Assembly: GCA_963826695.1 (NCBI GenBank)
Contig: CAWGXZ010000004.1
Span: 248,001-312,000, forward strand
Direction of reading: 5' to 3'
DNA length: 64,000 nucleotides
Source: CAWGXZ01 sp963826695
GTDB taxonomy: Bacteria > Pseudomonadota > Gammaproteobacteria > Burkholderiales > Burkholderiaceae_C
Position numbers and translations under genes: made by a program. The notes under the pieces were generated by a model. It made no database searches. It saw only the letters and a program-made list of their open reading frames with translations, and was not told the origin of the DNA. Of the stretch, positions 1 to 8,903 are shown one piece after another (within the stretch, counting starts at the first letter, position 1; the number at the start of each line of letters is the position of its first letter).

Positions 1-1732
1 CGCAGAACTCGTCCGCCAGCAGGCGCACCTGACCCACGGTTTCGACGCCTTCGGCAACGGTGACCAGCCCCAGGCTGTGCGCGAGCCGAATCACCGTGGT
101 GGTGATGGCATGGTCTCGCGGCTCGTCGGTCAGGCCGCTGATGAACGCGCGGTCGATCTTCAGGCGGTCGATCGGAAACCGCTTCAGGTACGCGAGGCTC
201 GAATAGCCGGTGCCGAAGTCATCGATGGCGATCGACACGCCCAGCGCCTTCAGCCGCTGCATCCACGCAATCGTGGCCTCGGGATCGCTCATCGACATGC
301 TTTCGGTGAGTTCGAGCTCGAGCAGCCGGGCGTCGAGCCGGTACCGGTGCAGCACCGTCTCGGCCAGCCTGTCGACGCGCTGATGGCTGAACTGCTTGGC
401 GGCCACGTTGATCGCGACCGGCACGACGACAAGCCCTGCATCGATCCAGTCGCGCGTCTGCGCGCAGGCGGTCTCCAGAACCCATTCGCCGATGCCGAGA
501 ATCAGGTTGCTCTCCTCCGCAAACGGAATGAAGTGGTTCGGCGGCACCAGCCCCAATTCGGGCGATTGCCAGCGGATCAGCGCCTCGACGCCGATGATGC
601 GACCGCTGCGCAGCGAGACCTGCGGCTGGTAGTGGAGGAGGAATTCGCCGCGCTCCAGCGCGTGCGTCAGCTGCCGCTGGAGATTCAGATCGGCATTGAG
701 CCGCTGCTGCATCTGCAGGGTGAAGAACTGGAAGTTGTTGCGGCCGGCATCCTTGGCGCGGTACATCGCCAGGTCGGCCTGTTTGAGCAGGTCTTCCTCG
801 ATGCGAGCGTCCTGCGGATACGTGCTGATGCCGATGCTGCAGGTGATGCCGTGGGTCTTGCCGAGGAGGGTCAGCGGCTCGGACAACACGGCAAGGACGC
901 GGCTCGCCAGCATCGACAGCGTGGCCCGGTCGTCGACGCGCTCGATCAGCAGCACGAACTCGTCGCCGCCGATGCGCGCCACGGTGTCGTACTCACGCAC
1001 GCAGTCGGCAAGGCGCTCGGCGATGGCGATCAGCAGCGCGTCGCCGGCGCTGTGGCCGAGGGAGTCGTTGATGTGCTTGAACCCGTCGAGGTCGAGAAAC
1101 ATCACCCCGAGCTGCGTGCCGAAGCGCTCGGCCCGGCGGATGGCGAGCGCCAGCCGGTCGCGCAGCAGCGTGCGGTTCGGCAGGCCGGTGAGTGCGTCGT
1201 GCATCACCTGGTGCTCGAGCGCTGCCTCGTGCTGCAAGCGCTGCGTGATGTCGCGTGCCACCAGCAGCACCGACGCCGCTTTGTTGTAGGGCAGTTCGAT
1301 GCCCATCAGCTCGACCTGTACCGGCTCGCTGTTCATCCGCATCAGCGGTAGCACCCGCGGTGCCGGCGCAGACCCGGCAGCGATCGCATCCAGGTAGTCC
1401 GCCAGCTCGGCGTGGTGCCCTGCCGGCAGGCGGTCGATCAGGGGGCTGCCGAGCAACTCGCCGGGGTGCGCGGCGCCCAACAGGCGCAGCGCTGCCGGAT
1501 TGGCGAAGGCGATGCGGCCGGCGGTCTGCACGAGGATCGCTTCGGGCAGGAATTCGACCAGCTTTCGCGAGCGCGCCTCGCTTTCCTCCAGGCTTGCGTT
1601 GAGCGCGCGCAGCTTCTGGCTTGCCTCGTACAGCTCGAGGCTCTTGGCTTCGAGCAATGCTTCGGCGGCCTTGCGTGCGGCGTTGGCGCGTCCGATCTGG
1701 CGCGTCAGCAGGTCGATCGCGGCCGCGTCCAT
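1..1732 (-). CDS. GGDEF-EAL cyclic-di-GMP enzyme with N-terminal sensory region (3' end outside window)
   Basis: The gene reads off the left edge, but about 577 residues are visible, including almost the whole EAL domain. Residues 1-40 are helical, about 40-165 look like a PAS-type sensory domain, then come GGDEF and EAL domains. The GGDEF motif (RIGGDEFVLL, near residue 252) is intact and is preceded at the usual spacing by an RxxD inhibitory site (REYD). In the EAL domain I see VEALIRW (about 380), LELTES (about 469), IDDFGTGYSS (about 499) and AEGVE (about 562), all expected in an active phosphodiesterase. So both synthesis and hydrolysis of c-di-GMP are possible by motif. The ATG is 12 bp after the stop of the H-NOX gene, so the two are almost certainly co-transcribed and the H-NOX protein probably controls this enzyme. 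No membrane segment is seen, so it is probably cytoplasmic. Confidence 0.93.
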   Translation of the reverse strand, partial: MDAAAIDLLTRQIGRANAARKAAEALLEAKSLELYEASQKLRALNASLEESEARSRKLVEFLPEAILVQTAGRIAFANPAALRLLGAAHPGELLGSPLIDRLPAGHHAELADYLDAIAAGSAPAPRVLPLMRMNSEPVQVELMGIELPYNKAASVLLVARDITQRLQHEAALEHQVMHDALTGLPNRTLLRDRLALAIRRAERFGTQLGVMFLDLDGFKHINDSLGHSAGDALLIAIAERLADCVREYDTVARIGGDEFVLLIERVDDRATLSMLASRVLAVLSEPLTLLGKTHGITCSIGISTYPQDARIEEDLLKQADLAMYRAKDAGRNNFQFFTLQMQQRLNADLNLQRQLTHALERGEFLLHYQPQVSLRSGRIIGVEALIRWQSPELGLVPPNHFIPFAEESNLILGIGEWVLETACAQTRDWIDAGLVVVPVAINVAAKQFSHQRVDRLAETVLHRYRLDARLLELELTESMSMSDPEATIAWMQRLKALGVSIAIDDFGTGYSSLAYLKRFPIDRLKIDRAFISGLTDEPRDHAITTTVIRLAHSLGLVTVAEGVETVGQVRLLADEFC

Positions 1733-1744
1733 GCCCCGGTTCGA

Positions 1745-2296
1745 TCAGGCGATCGCCCGCACCAGGTGAAAGCGCACTCGCTGCTCGCCGTCGCCGCCCG
1801 GCAGGTCCTCGCGGATGACGCTGATCGGCTGCTTGAAATGCGCAACGCAGCCGTGGATCAGCCCCTCGGCCAGATCACCGAAGCAGCGCGGCGAGGCATA
1901 GAGCATCACAAGCTCGTCGGCGTTCGGCCGCTCGCACTGGAAGCGCGGCAGCTCGGCCTCAGGGTAGAGCTTGCGCACCTCGACATGGATGTAACTGTCG
2001 ATGCCCGCCAGGAAGTCGAAAGCGTTGGCAGCACCGGCGAAGAAGTCCGGGAAGCTGATCGAGAAACGCCCGAACAGGTACTCGCCGAAAGCGTGGATCA
2101 GTGCCGGCGCCGGAACGCTCGTCGCCTGGCTGAGACCGACCACCATCCGGACCAGCTCACGGTGGTCGTAGCTGCCGACCGAGGTGTAGGCGCCGTCGTT
2201 CGGCAACGCCGCGCCGGAGATCACCTCGTCGACCATGGCACCGCCCCAGCGTGCGTCGACCATGTCGAGAAATTCGGTGAAGACCATACCTTTCAT
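1745..2296 (-). CDS. H-NOX haem-based NO/O2 sensor protein
   Basis: This is a stand-alone H-NOX (HNOB) domain of 183 residues, the usual length. It starts with the family-typical MKGMVFTEFLDMV. The proximal haem ligand is His104 in IHVEVRKLYP, and the YxSxR haem-propionate motif is present as Tyr133-Ala-Ser-Pro-Arg137. The family binds NO (and in some bacteria O2) through ferrous haem and passes the signal to a partner histidine kinase or c-di-GMP enzyme. Here the partner is the GGDEF-EAL gene 12 bp downstream. The start is supported by a GGGAG ribosome site. The DNA does not show whether a distal-pocket Tyr allows O2 binding. Confidence 0.93.
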   Translation of the reverse strand: MKGMVFTEFLDMVDARWGGAMVDEVISGAALPNDGAYTSVGSYDHRELVRMVVGLSQATSVPAPALIHAFGEYLFGRFSISFPDFFAGAANAFDFLAGIDSYIHVEVRKLYPEAELPRFQCERPNADELVMLYASPRCFGDLAEGLIHGCVAHFKQPISVIREDLPGGDGEQRVRFHLVRAIA

Positions 2297-2404
2297 GACC
2301 GATCTCCCGAGCCTGCTCGACGCGGCAGATTATGGGTCAGCCGGTCGGCGGCAGCGGCCGAGGCAGGGCTCGGGTTACCTCGGGATAGCCCTGAGGTCGT
2401 GAGT

Positions 2405-4363
2405 TCACCCCGACCCCAAACCCTCGCCCCCTGCCTGCCGCTCGCTGAACGCCATCGCCTCCGCCCGGGTCTCGAACACCTGGGCCGAGGCGTTGCGCAT
2501 CGGCAGCGAAGCGCCGAGCTTCATGCGCATGAAGGCACTCGTCGTGTAGCGCGTGGCGCTGCTGTAGTGCTTCGCGTGCAGCCAGCCGACCATGTCGAAA
2601 TAGGCGTCGCTGATCGACTCGTCGATGCGGAAGCCGTCGTAGTTGGCGATCATCGCCACCTTGCGGCCGACCCGGGTGCAGAGGGTGTCGAAGACGCGAC
2701 GCACGCTTTCCACATCCTCCGGGGTGCGGATGCTCATGCCCTCGAAGTTGGCGAACAGCGTGTTGCGTTCGGCGTCGTAGGTCAGGCGGTCGGCAAGACG
2801 CAGGTCGAGCAGCGCATCGGCCAGCCCCATCGGCACCGGCCGGTAGATGCGTGCATCCATCACCGCGACCTGTTCGATGATCGGCCGGAAGGCCATGTGC
2901 GGCAGGATGTCGCGCTCGATGTCGATACCGGGTGCCACTTCGATCAGCTGCAGCCCCTCGGGGCGCAGGGCGAAGACGCAGCGCTCGGTGACGTAGTGCA
3001 CCGACTGGCCGGTGCTGATGGCACGCGGCCCGCTGAAGGTGATCTGCTCGACCGCCTCGACGAACTTCGACTTCGCCCCCTCGCGGACGATGCGCAGCTG
3101 GCCGCCGTCGATCACGACGTTCAGGCCGCCGGCGGTGAAGGTGCCGGCAAAGACCAGCCGGCGCGCCGTCTGGCTGATGTTGATGAAGCCGCCGGCGCCG
3201 GCCAGGCGCGAGCCGAAGCGGCTGACGTTGACATTGCCGAGGCGGTCGATCTCGGCCATGCCGAGGCACGCCAGGTCGAGGCCGCCGCCGTCGTAGAAGT
3301 CGAACTGCTGGTTCTGGTGCAGCAGCGCCTGCGTGTTGACCGCCGCGCCGAAATTCAGCCCGCCTTGCGGCATGCCGCCGATCACGCCGGGCTCGGCGGT
3401 CAGCGTCAGGTGGTCGAGCACGTGCTCCTCGGCGGCGACCGCGCCGAGCATCTCGGGCATGCCGATGCCGAGGTTGATGACGCCGCCGAGCGGCAGTTCG
3501 AAGGCACAGCGCCGCGCGATCAGCTTGCGCTCGTCGAGTGCCGGCGGCGCAATGCCGTTCGCCGGCATGCGCAACTCGCCGGAGTAGGCCGGGTTGTAGG
3601 CGGTCGCATAGGTCTGCCGGTGCATTTCCGGCGGCGCGACGACGACGCAGTCGACCAGGATGCCCGGCACGACGACCCGGCGCGAGTTCAGCGAGCCGGC
3701 AGCCGCCACGCGCTCGACCTGCGCAATGACCAGGCCGTTGGCGTTGCGCGCAGCCATCGCCGCCGCCTGCGCATCGAGCAGCAGCGCCTCGCGCTCCATC
3801 GTGATGTTGCCGGCCGGGTCGGCCGTCGTGCCGCGGATCAGCGCCACGTCGACGCGGAAGGCCTTGTAGAAGAGCCACTCCTCGCCGTCGATCTCCATCA
3901 CGCGCACCAGCGCCTCGGTCGTGCCGATGTTGATGCGGCCGCCACCATTGCGCGGATCGACGAAGGTGCCGAGCCCGATCTTGCTCAGCGTCCCGGCGCG
4001 GTGTGCGGCGGCGTCGCGGTACAGATGCGAAATCGTGCCGAGCGGCAGGTTGTAGGCCTCGATGCGGTTGTCGGTTGCCAGCTTGGCGAGCTTGGGCACG
4101 AGCGACCAATGGCCGCCGATGGCGCGCCGCACCAGCCCTTCATGCGCCAGCCGGTTGATGCCGGCCTCCTTGCCGTCGCCGGGGGCGGCGGCGAAGATCA
4201 GCGTCAGGCCGCTCGGGCCTGCCGTCTCGAGGAAGCGCCGCTCCAGGGCCGCGATCAGCTCCTCCGGCGTTCCGCTGCCGACGAAGCCCGAGCAACTGAC
4301 GCTGTCGCCGTCGCGTATCAGCGCGATGGCTTCGTCGGCCGTGACGATCTTGTTCTGGATCAT
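2405..4363 (-). CDS. Fused acyl-CoA:acetate/3-ketoacid CoA-transferase (YdiF/SCOT type)
   Basis: At 652 residues this has the alpha and beta halves of a family I CoA-transferase in one chain. The alpha half starts MIQNKIVTADEAIALIRDGD with the GFVGSGTPEEL loop. The beta half has the glycine-rich NLGIGMPEML segment and the catalytic glutamate, Glu324, in LTAEPGVIGG, which forms the glutamyl-CoA thioester in this family. The last 120 or so residues (from about 525) extend beyond the core. The enzyme moves CoA between acyl-CoA and a free acid. It is the last gene of an operon, 13 bp after the alcohol dehydrogenase, so it may activate or release the acid made by the two upstream enzymes. The substrate cannot be told from sequence. 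Confidence 0.9.
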   Translation of the reverse strand: MIQNKIVTADEAIALIRDGDSVSCSGFVGSGTPEELIAALERRFLETAGPSGLTLIFAAAPGDGKEAGINRLAHEGLVRRAIGGHWSLVPKLAKLATDNRIEAYNLPLGTISHLYRDAAAHRAGTLSKIGLGTFVDPRNGGGRINIGTTEALVRVMEIDGEEWLFYKAFRVDVALIRGTTADPAGNITMEREALLLDAQAAAMAARNANGLVIAQVERVAAAGSLNSRRVVVPGILVDCVVVAPPEMHRQTYATAYNPAYSGELRMPANGIAPPALDERKLIARRCAFELPLGGVINLGIGMPEMLGAVAAEEHVLDHLTLTAEPGVIGGMPQGGLNFGAAVNTQALLHQNQQFDFYDGGGLDLACLGMAEIDRLGNVNVSRFGSRLAGAGGFINISQTARRLVFAGTFTAGGLNVVIDGGQLRIVREGAKSKFVEAVEQITFSGPRAISTGQSVHYVTERCVFALRPEGLQLIEVAPGIDIERDILPHMAFRPIIEQVAVMDARIYRPVPMGLADALLDLRLADRLTYDAERNTLFANFEGMSIRTPEDVESVRRVFDTLCTRVGRKVAMIANYDGFRIDESISDAYFDMVGWLHAKHYSSATRYTTSAFMRMKLGASLPMRNASAQVFETRAEAMAFSERQAGGEGLGSG

Positions 4364-4376
4364 GCGACCCGCCCGC

Positions 4377-5504
4377 TCAGTCGAACACCACCACCTGACG
4401 GATGGCCTTGCCCTCGTGCAGCAGGTCGAAGCCGTGGTTGATGTCGTCGAGCTTCAGGCGGCCGGTCAGCAGCTTGTCGACCGGCAACCGGCCCTGCGAG
4501 TACAGCGCCATGTAGCGCGGGATGTCGCGCGAGGGCACGCAGGTGCCGATGTAGCTGCCCTTGAGCGTGCGCTCCTCGGCGACCAGGCTGACCGCCGGCA
4601 GCGCCAGCGTCGCCGTCGACGGCGGCAGCCCGGCGGTGACGGTCGTTCCGCCACGGCGGGTGATGCGGTAGGCGAGGTCGAGCGCGCGGATCGAGCCGGC
4701 GAACTCGAACGCGAATTCGACCCCGCCGCCGCTCAGTTCGCGGATCTGCTCGAGCGCATCGGCCGAGCCGGCGTTGACGGCATGCGTCGCGCCAAGCGCT
4801 TTCGCCTGCTCCAGTTTGTCGTCGGCCAGGTCGACCGCGACGATCTGCCGCGCGCCGGCGGCCTGCGCGCCGATCAGCGCCGCCAGTCCGACGCCGCCGA
4901 GGCCGATCACCGCCACCGACGAGCCGACGCGCACCTGCGCGGTGTTGACGACCGCGCCGACGCCGGTGAGCACCGCGCAGCCGAACAGCGCGGCCTCGTC
5001 GAGCGGCACGGTCGGGTCGATGCGCACGACCGAATGCCGCGAAACGGTCGCGTATTCGGCGAACACCGAGCAGCCCAGATGGTGGTTCAGCGTGCTGCCG
5101 CCGAGCGTGAGGCGCCGCGCGCCGGAAAGCAGCGTGCCCGCGCCGTTGGCCGTCGCACCCGGCTCACACAGTGCAGGACGCCCCTCGGCGCACGGCGCGC
5201 AGTGGCCGCAGCTCGGCACGAACACGACCACGACGTGGTCGCCGACCTGCAGGTCGGTCACACCCGCGCCAAGTTCCTTGACGATGCCGGCCGCCTCGTG
5301 GCCGAGCGCCATCGGCATCGGCCGCGGGCGGTCGCCATTGATCACCGACAGGTCGGAGTGGCAAAGCCCCGCCGCGGCGATCTTGAGCAGCACCTCGCCC
5401 GGGCCGGGCGGCGCCAGCTCGACCTCCTCGATCGCCAGCGGGCGTGAATCGACATAGGGGTGCGCGGCGCCCATGGCGCGCAACACAGCTGCTCTGATCT
5501 TCAT
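4377..5504 (-). CDS. Zinc-dependent alcohol dehydrogenase (MDR superfamily)
   Basis: This 375-residue medium-chain dehydrogenase has catalytic-zinc ligands Cys48 (GLCHSD), His69-Glu70 (GHE) and probably a later Cys. It also has the structural-zinc set Cys99, Cys102, Cys105 and Cys113. The Rossmann motif GLGGVGL lies near residue 200 and is followed by VAVDLADDKL, where the acidic residue after the second strand suggests NAD(H). It oxidises an alcohol or reduces an aldehyde; the substrate is unknown. Its start overlaps the stop of the upstream ThDP enzyme gene by 4 bp (ATGA), so translation is coupled. It resembles the class III-like dehydrogenases, but the glutathione-linked formaldehyde function cannot be claimed. 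Confidence 0.9.
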   Translation of the reverse strand: MKIRAAVLRAMGAAHPYVDSRPLAIEEVELAPPGPGEVLLKIAAAGLCHSDLSVINGDRPRPMPMALGHEAAGIVKELGAGVTDLQVGDHVVVVFVPSCGHCAPCAEGRPALCEPGATANGAGTLLSGARRLTLGGSTLNHHLGCSVFAEYATVSRHSVVRIDPTVPLDEAALFGCAVLTGVGAVVNTAQVRVGSSVAVIGLGGVGLAALIGAQAAGARQIVAVDLADDKLEQAKALGATHAVNAGSADALEQIRELSGGGVEFAFEFAGSIRALDLAYRITRRGGTTVTAGLPPSTATLALPAVSLVAEERTLKGSYIGTCVPSRDIPRYMALYSQGRLPVDKLLTGRLKLDDINHGFDLLHEGKAIRQVVVFD

Positions 5505-7168
5505 GCGGCCACCTCGCTCATGCGGGTCAGAACGTCATCGACGAAGACCCGGTTGTTTTCGCTGTAATCCACCGGCACGGTGACCAGTTGCACGCCGCCT
5601 TCGGAAAACGCCGCCTCGAGCGTTTCGACGAGCGAATCGGCCGACTCGACGCACCGCCCCTTGGCGCCGTAGGCGTCAGCGTACTTGACGAAGTCAGGGT
5701 TGCCGAACGCCAGGCCCCAGTCGGGGAAGCCGTCGACCGCCTGCTTCCAGCGGATCATGCCGTAGGCGTCGTCCTGGATGATCAGCACGACCAGGTCCAG
5801 CTTCAGGCGCACGGCGGTTTCGAGCTCCTGCGAATTCATCATGAAGCCGCCGTCGCCGCAGACCGCCATCACGCGCCGCCCCGGGTTCAGCATGGCCGCC
5901 ATCATCGCCGAGGGCAGGCCGGCGCCCATGGTGGCGAGGGCGTTGTCGAGCAGCAGCGCATTCGGCGTGTGGGTTCGGTAACAGCGCGCGAACCAGATCT
6001 TGTACATGCCGTTGTCGAGCGCGACGATGCCGTCCTCGGGCATCACCTCGCGCACGTCGCTGACGATGCGCTGCGGTGTCAGCGGAAAGCGCGATTCGTC
6101 GGCGCGCGCCATGGTGCGGCGCAGGATGGCGTCGCGCAACGGCGCCAGCGCACCGGCATTGGGCAGCTTGCCCTCGACCAGGTCGGCCAGCATCTCGAGG
6201 CTTGCACCGACGTCGCCGACGACTTCGGCATGCGGGAAGTAGACCTGCTCGACATGCGCCGGCGTGTACGCCAGGTGGATCAGCTTCGGGCCGTTCGGGC
6301 CCATGATGAAAGGCGGCTTTTCGACGGTGTCGTGGCCGATCGCGAGAATCAGGTCGGCCTTGTCGATCGCCTCGTGGACGAAGTCGCGCTCGGTCAGCGC
6401 CGCCGTTCCTATCCACAGCTCCTCGCCGCCGACTTCGGCAGCGACCCGGGCGACGGTGCCCTTGCCCATCTGCGTGTTGAAGTAGGACAGCCGGGTGCGG
6501 CGGATGAAGCCCGACAACAACCCCGTCAAGCGGGGGCGGTTCGACGCTGCACCGAACATCACCAGCGGCCGCTCGGCCTGCATCAGCAGCGTGGCCGCCT
6601 GTTGCACCGCGACCGGGTCGGCGATCGGCAGGCGCACCGGAAGCGGCGCGACGACGGCGATGTCGTCCGGCACCTCTTCGGCCGCCACGTCCTCGGGGAG
6701 CTCGAGATGCACCGGCCCCGGGCGCTCTTCGGTGGCGATGCGGAAGGCGTCGCGGATCAGCGTCGGGATGCTCGCGGCGATGACGATCTGGCGCGAGGCC
6801 TTGGTCAGCGGCTTCATCGTCGCGACGATGTCGACGATCTGGAAGCGCGCCTGCCGCGCCGACATGATCGCCTTCTGGCCGGTGATCAGCACCATCGGCA
6901 TGGCGCCGAGATGCGCGTACGCGGCGCCGGTCACCAGGTTCAGCGCGCCCGGGCCGAGTGTGGCCATGCAGACGCCGGGCTTGCCGGTCAGCCGGCCGTG
7001 GGTGGCCGCCATGAAGGCGGCGGATTGTTCGTGACGCGTCAGCACCAGCTGGATGCTCGAGGCGCGCAACGATTCGAGAAGGTCGAGGTTCTCTTCGCCA
7101 GGTACCGCGAAGATGCGATCGACGCCCTCGTTCTCGAGTGCCCGAACAAAGATATCGGATGCTTTCAT
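5501..7168 (-). CDS. Acetolactate synthase-like thiamine diphosphate enzyme
   Basis: This 555-residue protein has the three-domain ThDP decarboxylase layout. The catalytic glutamate is Glu47 in TRHEQSAAF, and the early FAVPGEENLDLL and ATLGPGALN segments are typical of acetolactate synthase large subunits. The metal/ThDP motif appears as CGDGGFMMNSQE in the C-terminal domain. No small regulatory subunit gene is nearby. That argues for a catabolic or side-pathway enzyme rather than the valine/isoleucine biosynthetic IlvB. It heads the operon with the alcohol dehydrogenase and CoA-transferase, and an AAAGGCGAG ribosome site precedes the ATG. The family decarboxylates 2-oxo acids and may condense the product. 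Whether this one makes acetolactate or another product is open. Confidence 0.88.
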   Translation of the reverse strand: MKASDIFVRALENEGVDRIFAVPGEENLDLLESLRASSIQLVLTRHEQSAAFMAATHGRLTGKPGVCMATLGPGALNLVTGAAYAHLGAMPMVLITGQKAIMSARQARFQIVDIVATMKPLTKASRQIVIAASIPTLIRDAFRIATEERPGPVHLELPEDVAAEEVPDDIAVVAPLPVRLPIADPVAVQQAATLLMQAERPLVMFGAASNRPRLTGLLSGFIRRTRLSYFNTQMGKGTVARVAAEVGGEELWIGTAALTERDFVHEAIDKADLILAIGHDTVEKPPFIMGPNGPKLIHLAYTPAHVEQVYFPHAEVVGDVGASLEMLADLVEGKLPNAGALAPLRDAILRRTMARADESRFPLTPQRIVSDVREVMPEDGIVALDNGMYKIWFARCYRTHTPNALLLDNALATMGAGLPSAMMAAMLNPGRRVMAVCGDGGFMMNSQELETAVRLKLDLVVLIIQDDAYGMIRWKQAVDGFPDWGLAFGNPDFVKYADAYGAKGRCVESADSLVETLEAAFSEGGVQLVTVPVDYSENNRVFVDDVLTRMSEVAA

Positions 7169-7348
7169 AGGCTCGCCTTTGCACTTACAACGATGCTTGA
7201 GCGAGTTTCAGCGCGCCGCACCAGGACGGGTTGCGGGCAAACCGCGCTCCAAGGCGGCATGCGTGCACCTAGAACGAGGATGCGGCGGGTGGTCGGCGCG
7301 GCTGCAAGCCGGCGGGCGTGCGGCGCCCGGTGCGCGGCGCGTGCCGGT

Positions 7349-7849
7349 TCAACCGTATTTCCGCACCAGGTGGTAGCCGCCACGCGACTCCATCAGCGCG
7401 TAGCCCTGGGACTTCCACGGCAGCGGCTCGACCGGGCCCGGTCGAAGATCCGCCGCCTTGCGCGCCAGCGTCACGTGCGGCCGGTAAGGCCGGCTGTCGG
7501 CGGCGATGCCGAGCAGGGCCAGTCGGGCGGCGAGGGCGGTATGCAATTCGGCAAGTTCAGGCGGAACCGCGCCGGGCAGCAGGACGGCGATGCCGTCCTT
7601 CCAGCGATCGAGGCGGTTGAGCGTCAGGCCGATGGGTGCCGCTTCCACGGCCAGCCCGTCGGCGATTTTGCCGAGCTGCGCGCGTTCGACGGCACCGATG
7701 AACTGCAGCGTGAGGTGCAGCCGGCCCACCGGCTCGCGCCTTGCGCCGGGCGGCCACGGCAGCGAATCGGCGCAGGCCTGGAGTGCGCCCAGGCAGGCAG
7801 CGTCCGGCCAGAGGGCGATAAAGAGGCGGGCGGGATCGGCGAGGTCCAT
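7349..7849 (-). CDS. thpR: RNA 2',3'-cyclic phosphodiesterase (2'-5' RNA ligase family)
   Basis: This 166-residue protein has the two HxT motifs of the 2H phosphoesterase superfamily, HLTLQF near residue 45 and HVTLAR near residue 127, at the normal separation. The opening RLFIALWPD is also typical. The family opens 2',3'-cyclic phosphate ends of RNA to 2'-phosphates and can join tRNA halves with a 2'-5' bond; the in vivo role is unclear. It stands alone, 180 bp downstream of the ThDP operon start and divergent from the DUF3445 gene. The symbol rests on family membership. Confidence 0.85.
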   Translation of the reverse strand: MDLADPARLFIALWPDAACLGALQACADSLPWPPGARREPVGRLHLTLQFIGAVERAQLGKIADGLAVEAAPIGLTLNRLDRWKDGIAVLLPGAVPPELAELHTALAARLALLGIAADSRPYRPHVTLARKAADLRPGPVEPLPWKSQGYALMESRGGYHLVRKYG

Positions 7850-7964
7850 CGTTTCGTATGACTGCGGGGCCCGGATTCGGCACCGACGGGGCCTGCGGGC
7901 AGCCGACGCGCCGGCGAGTCGGCGCGTCGTGCCGTGCTCGTACGCACGCAGGCATCATCGTGCG

Positions 7965-8895
7965 ATGGCGTTCGATTTTTCCGCCGTGACAGCGCCGTTC
8001 CGCATGCATCCCGGGCTGCGCCGGCTGGCGCCGGGCGTGCCGCAATTGACGCCGAACGCACCCGGCGACGACTGGCTGCAGGCCAAGCTGGAGGTGCTCG
8101 CCGGCTGCGCTGGCGAGGCGCTGCTCGCCCAGCCCGGCTTCGACGCGCATGCGGCGCTGCAGGCGCTGATGGCCCAGGCGGCTGCGGAACACCCGGCTGC
8201 CTTCGGCGTCGACGACCAAGGCGCCTGCACCGCCCGCCGGCTCGGCTGGACGGTGTGCGGCGATCGCGTACGGGGGCACGGAGACGCGCGCATCGGCGAC
8301 TGCCTGCGCGCATTGCCGCCGCCCTGGCGGCTCGCCGGGTTGCTCTGCCTGGCTTTCGCCGAGGATTTCGCCGTCATCGACGCCGAGCGGTTGCATCCCC
8401 TGGCTGGCGGTCTGCCTGCCGTCGAGCTGGCGACCTGCCGACAAGGTCGGGCGTCGCTTTGCCGACGTGCATGCGCCGGTGGCCGACAACGCCAGCCTGC
8501 TCGCGGCCGCATCGCATCTGGCGCGCCTCGTGACTGCCGGCGAGCGCTGGGAGCGCTTCGTCTGGACCGTCAGCAGCGACGGCCTGCTCGACCATCATCC
8601 GCAGCGCAGGCCGGCGGGCGGTTGGGGCCCCGGGCTCGATGCCGACGATTTCGGCGCGGGTGCCTTTCTCCGCAGCGAGCGGCAGACCTTCATTCCCGTG
8701 CCCCGCAGCCAGCAGGCGGTTTTCACGATCCGCGTGCAGGCGGAGCCATTGAGCGCTGCCATCACCTGCGCCGACGATGCCGACCGTCTGCATGCGGCGA
8801 TTTCCAGCATGAGCCCGGCCGTCATCGCCTACCGCGGGCTGGCGCCGGTGCGCGAGCGGCTGCTGGCCTGGCTCGATCGGCGCCGGCAGCATTGA
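7965..8895 (+). pseudogene. DUF3445 / haem-dependent oxidative N-demethylase-like protein, interrupted by one frameshift
   Basis: Two reading frames together give one family member. Frame 1 runs from the ATG (MAFDFSAVTAPFRMHPGL) to about 8396. Frame 2 picks up WLAVCLPSSWRPADKVG, then FADVHAPVADN, WERFVWTVS, LRSERQTFIPVPRS and the family-typical C-terminus, ending at 8895. Removing one C from the CCCC run at 8397-8400 joins them as RLHPWLAVCLPS with no residue lost. The family binds haem and some members oxidatively N-demethylate small molecules; the substrate is unknown here. Both halves are otherwise well conserved, so a sequencing error is at least as likely as a real mutation. Confidence 0.75.
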
Positions 8896-8903
8896 GGTTC
8901 GCG

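Noticed and set aside
1412..4441. A 1009-codon open frame on the plus strand
   Set aside because: It is antisense to the c-di-GMP enzyme, H-NOX and CoA-transferase genes. It lacks any protein motif and is rich in the His/Arg/Asp/Ala composition produced by reading GC-rich genes backwards.
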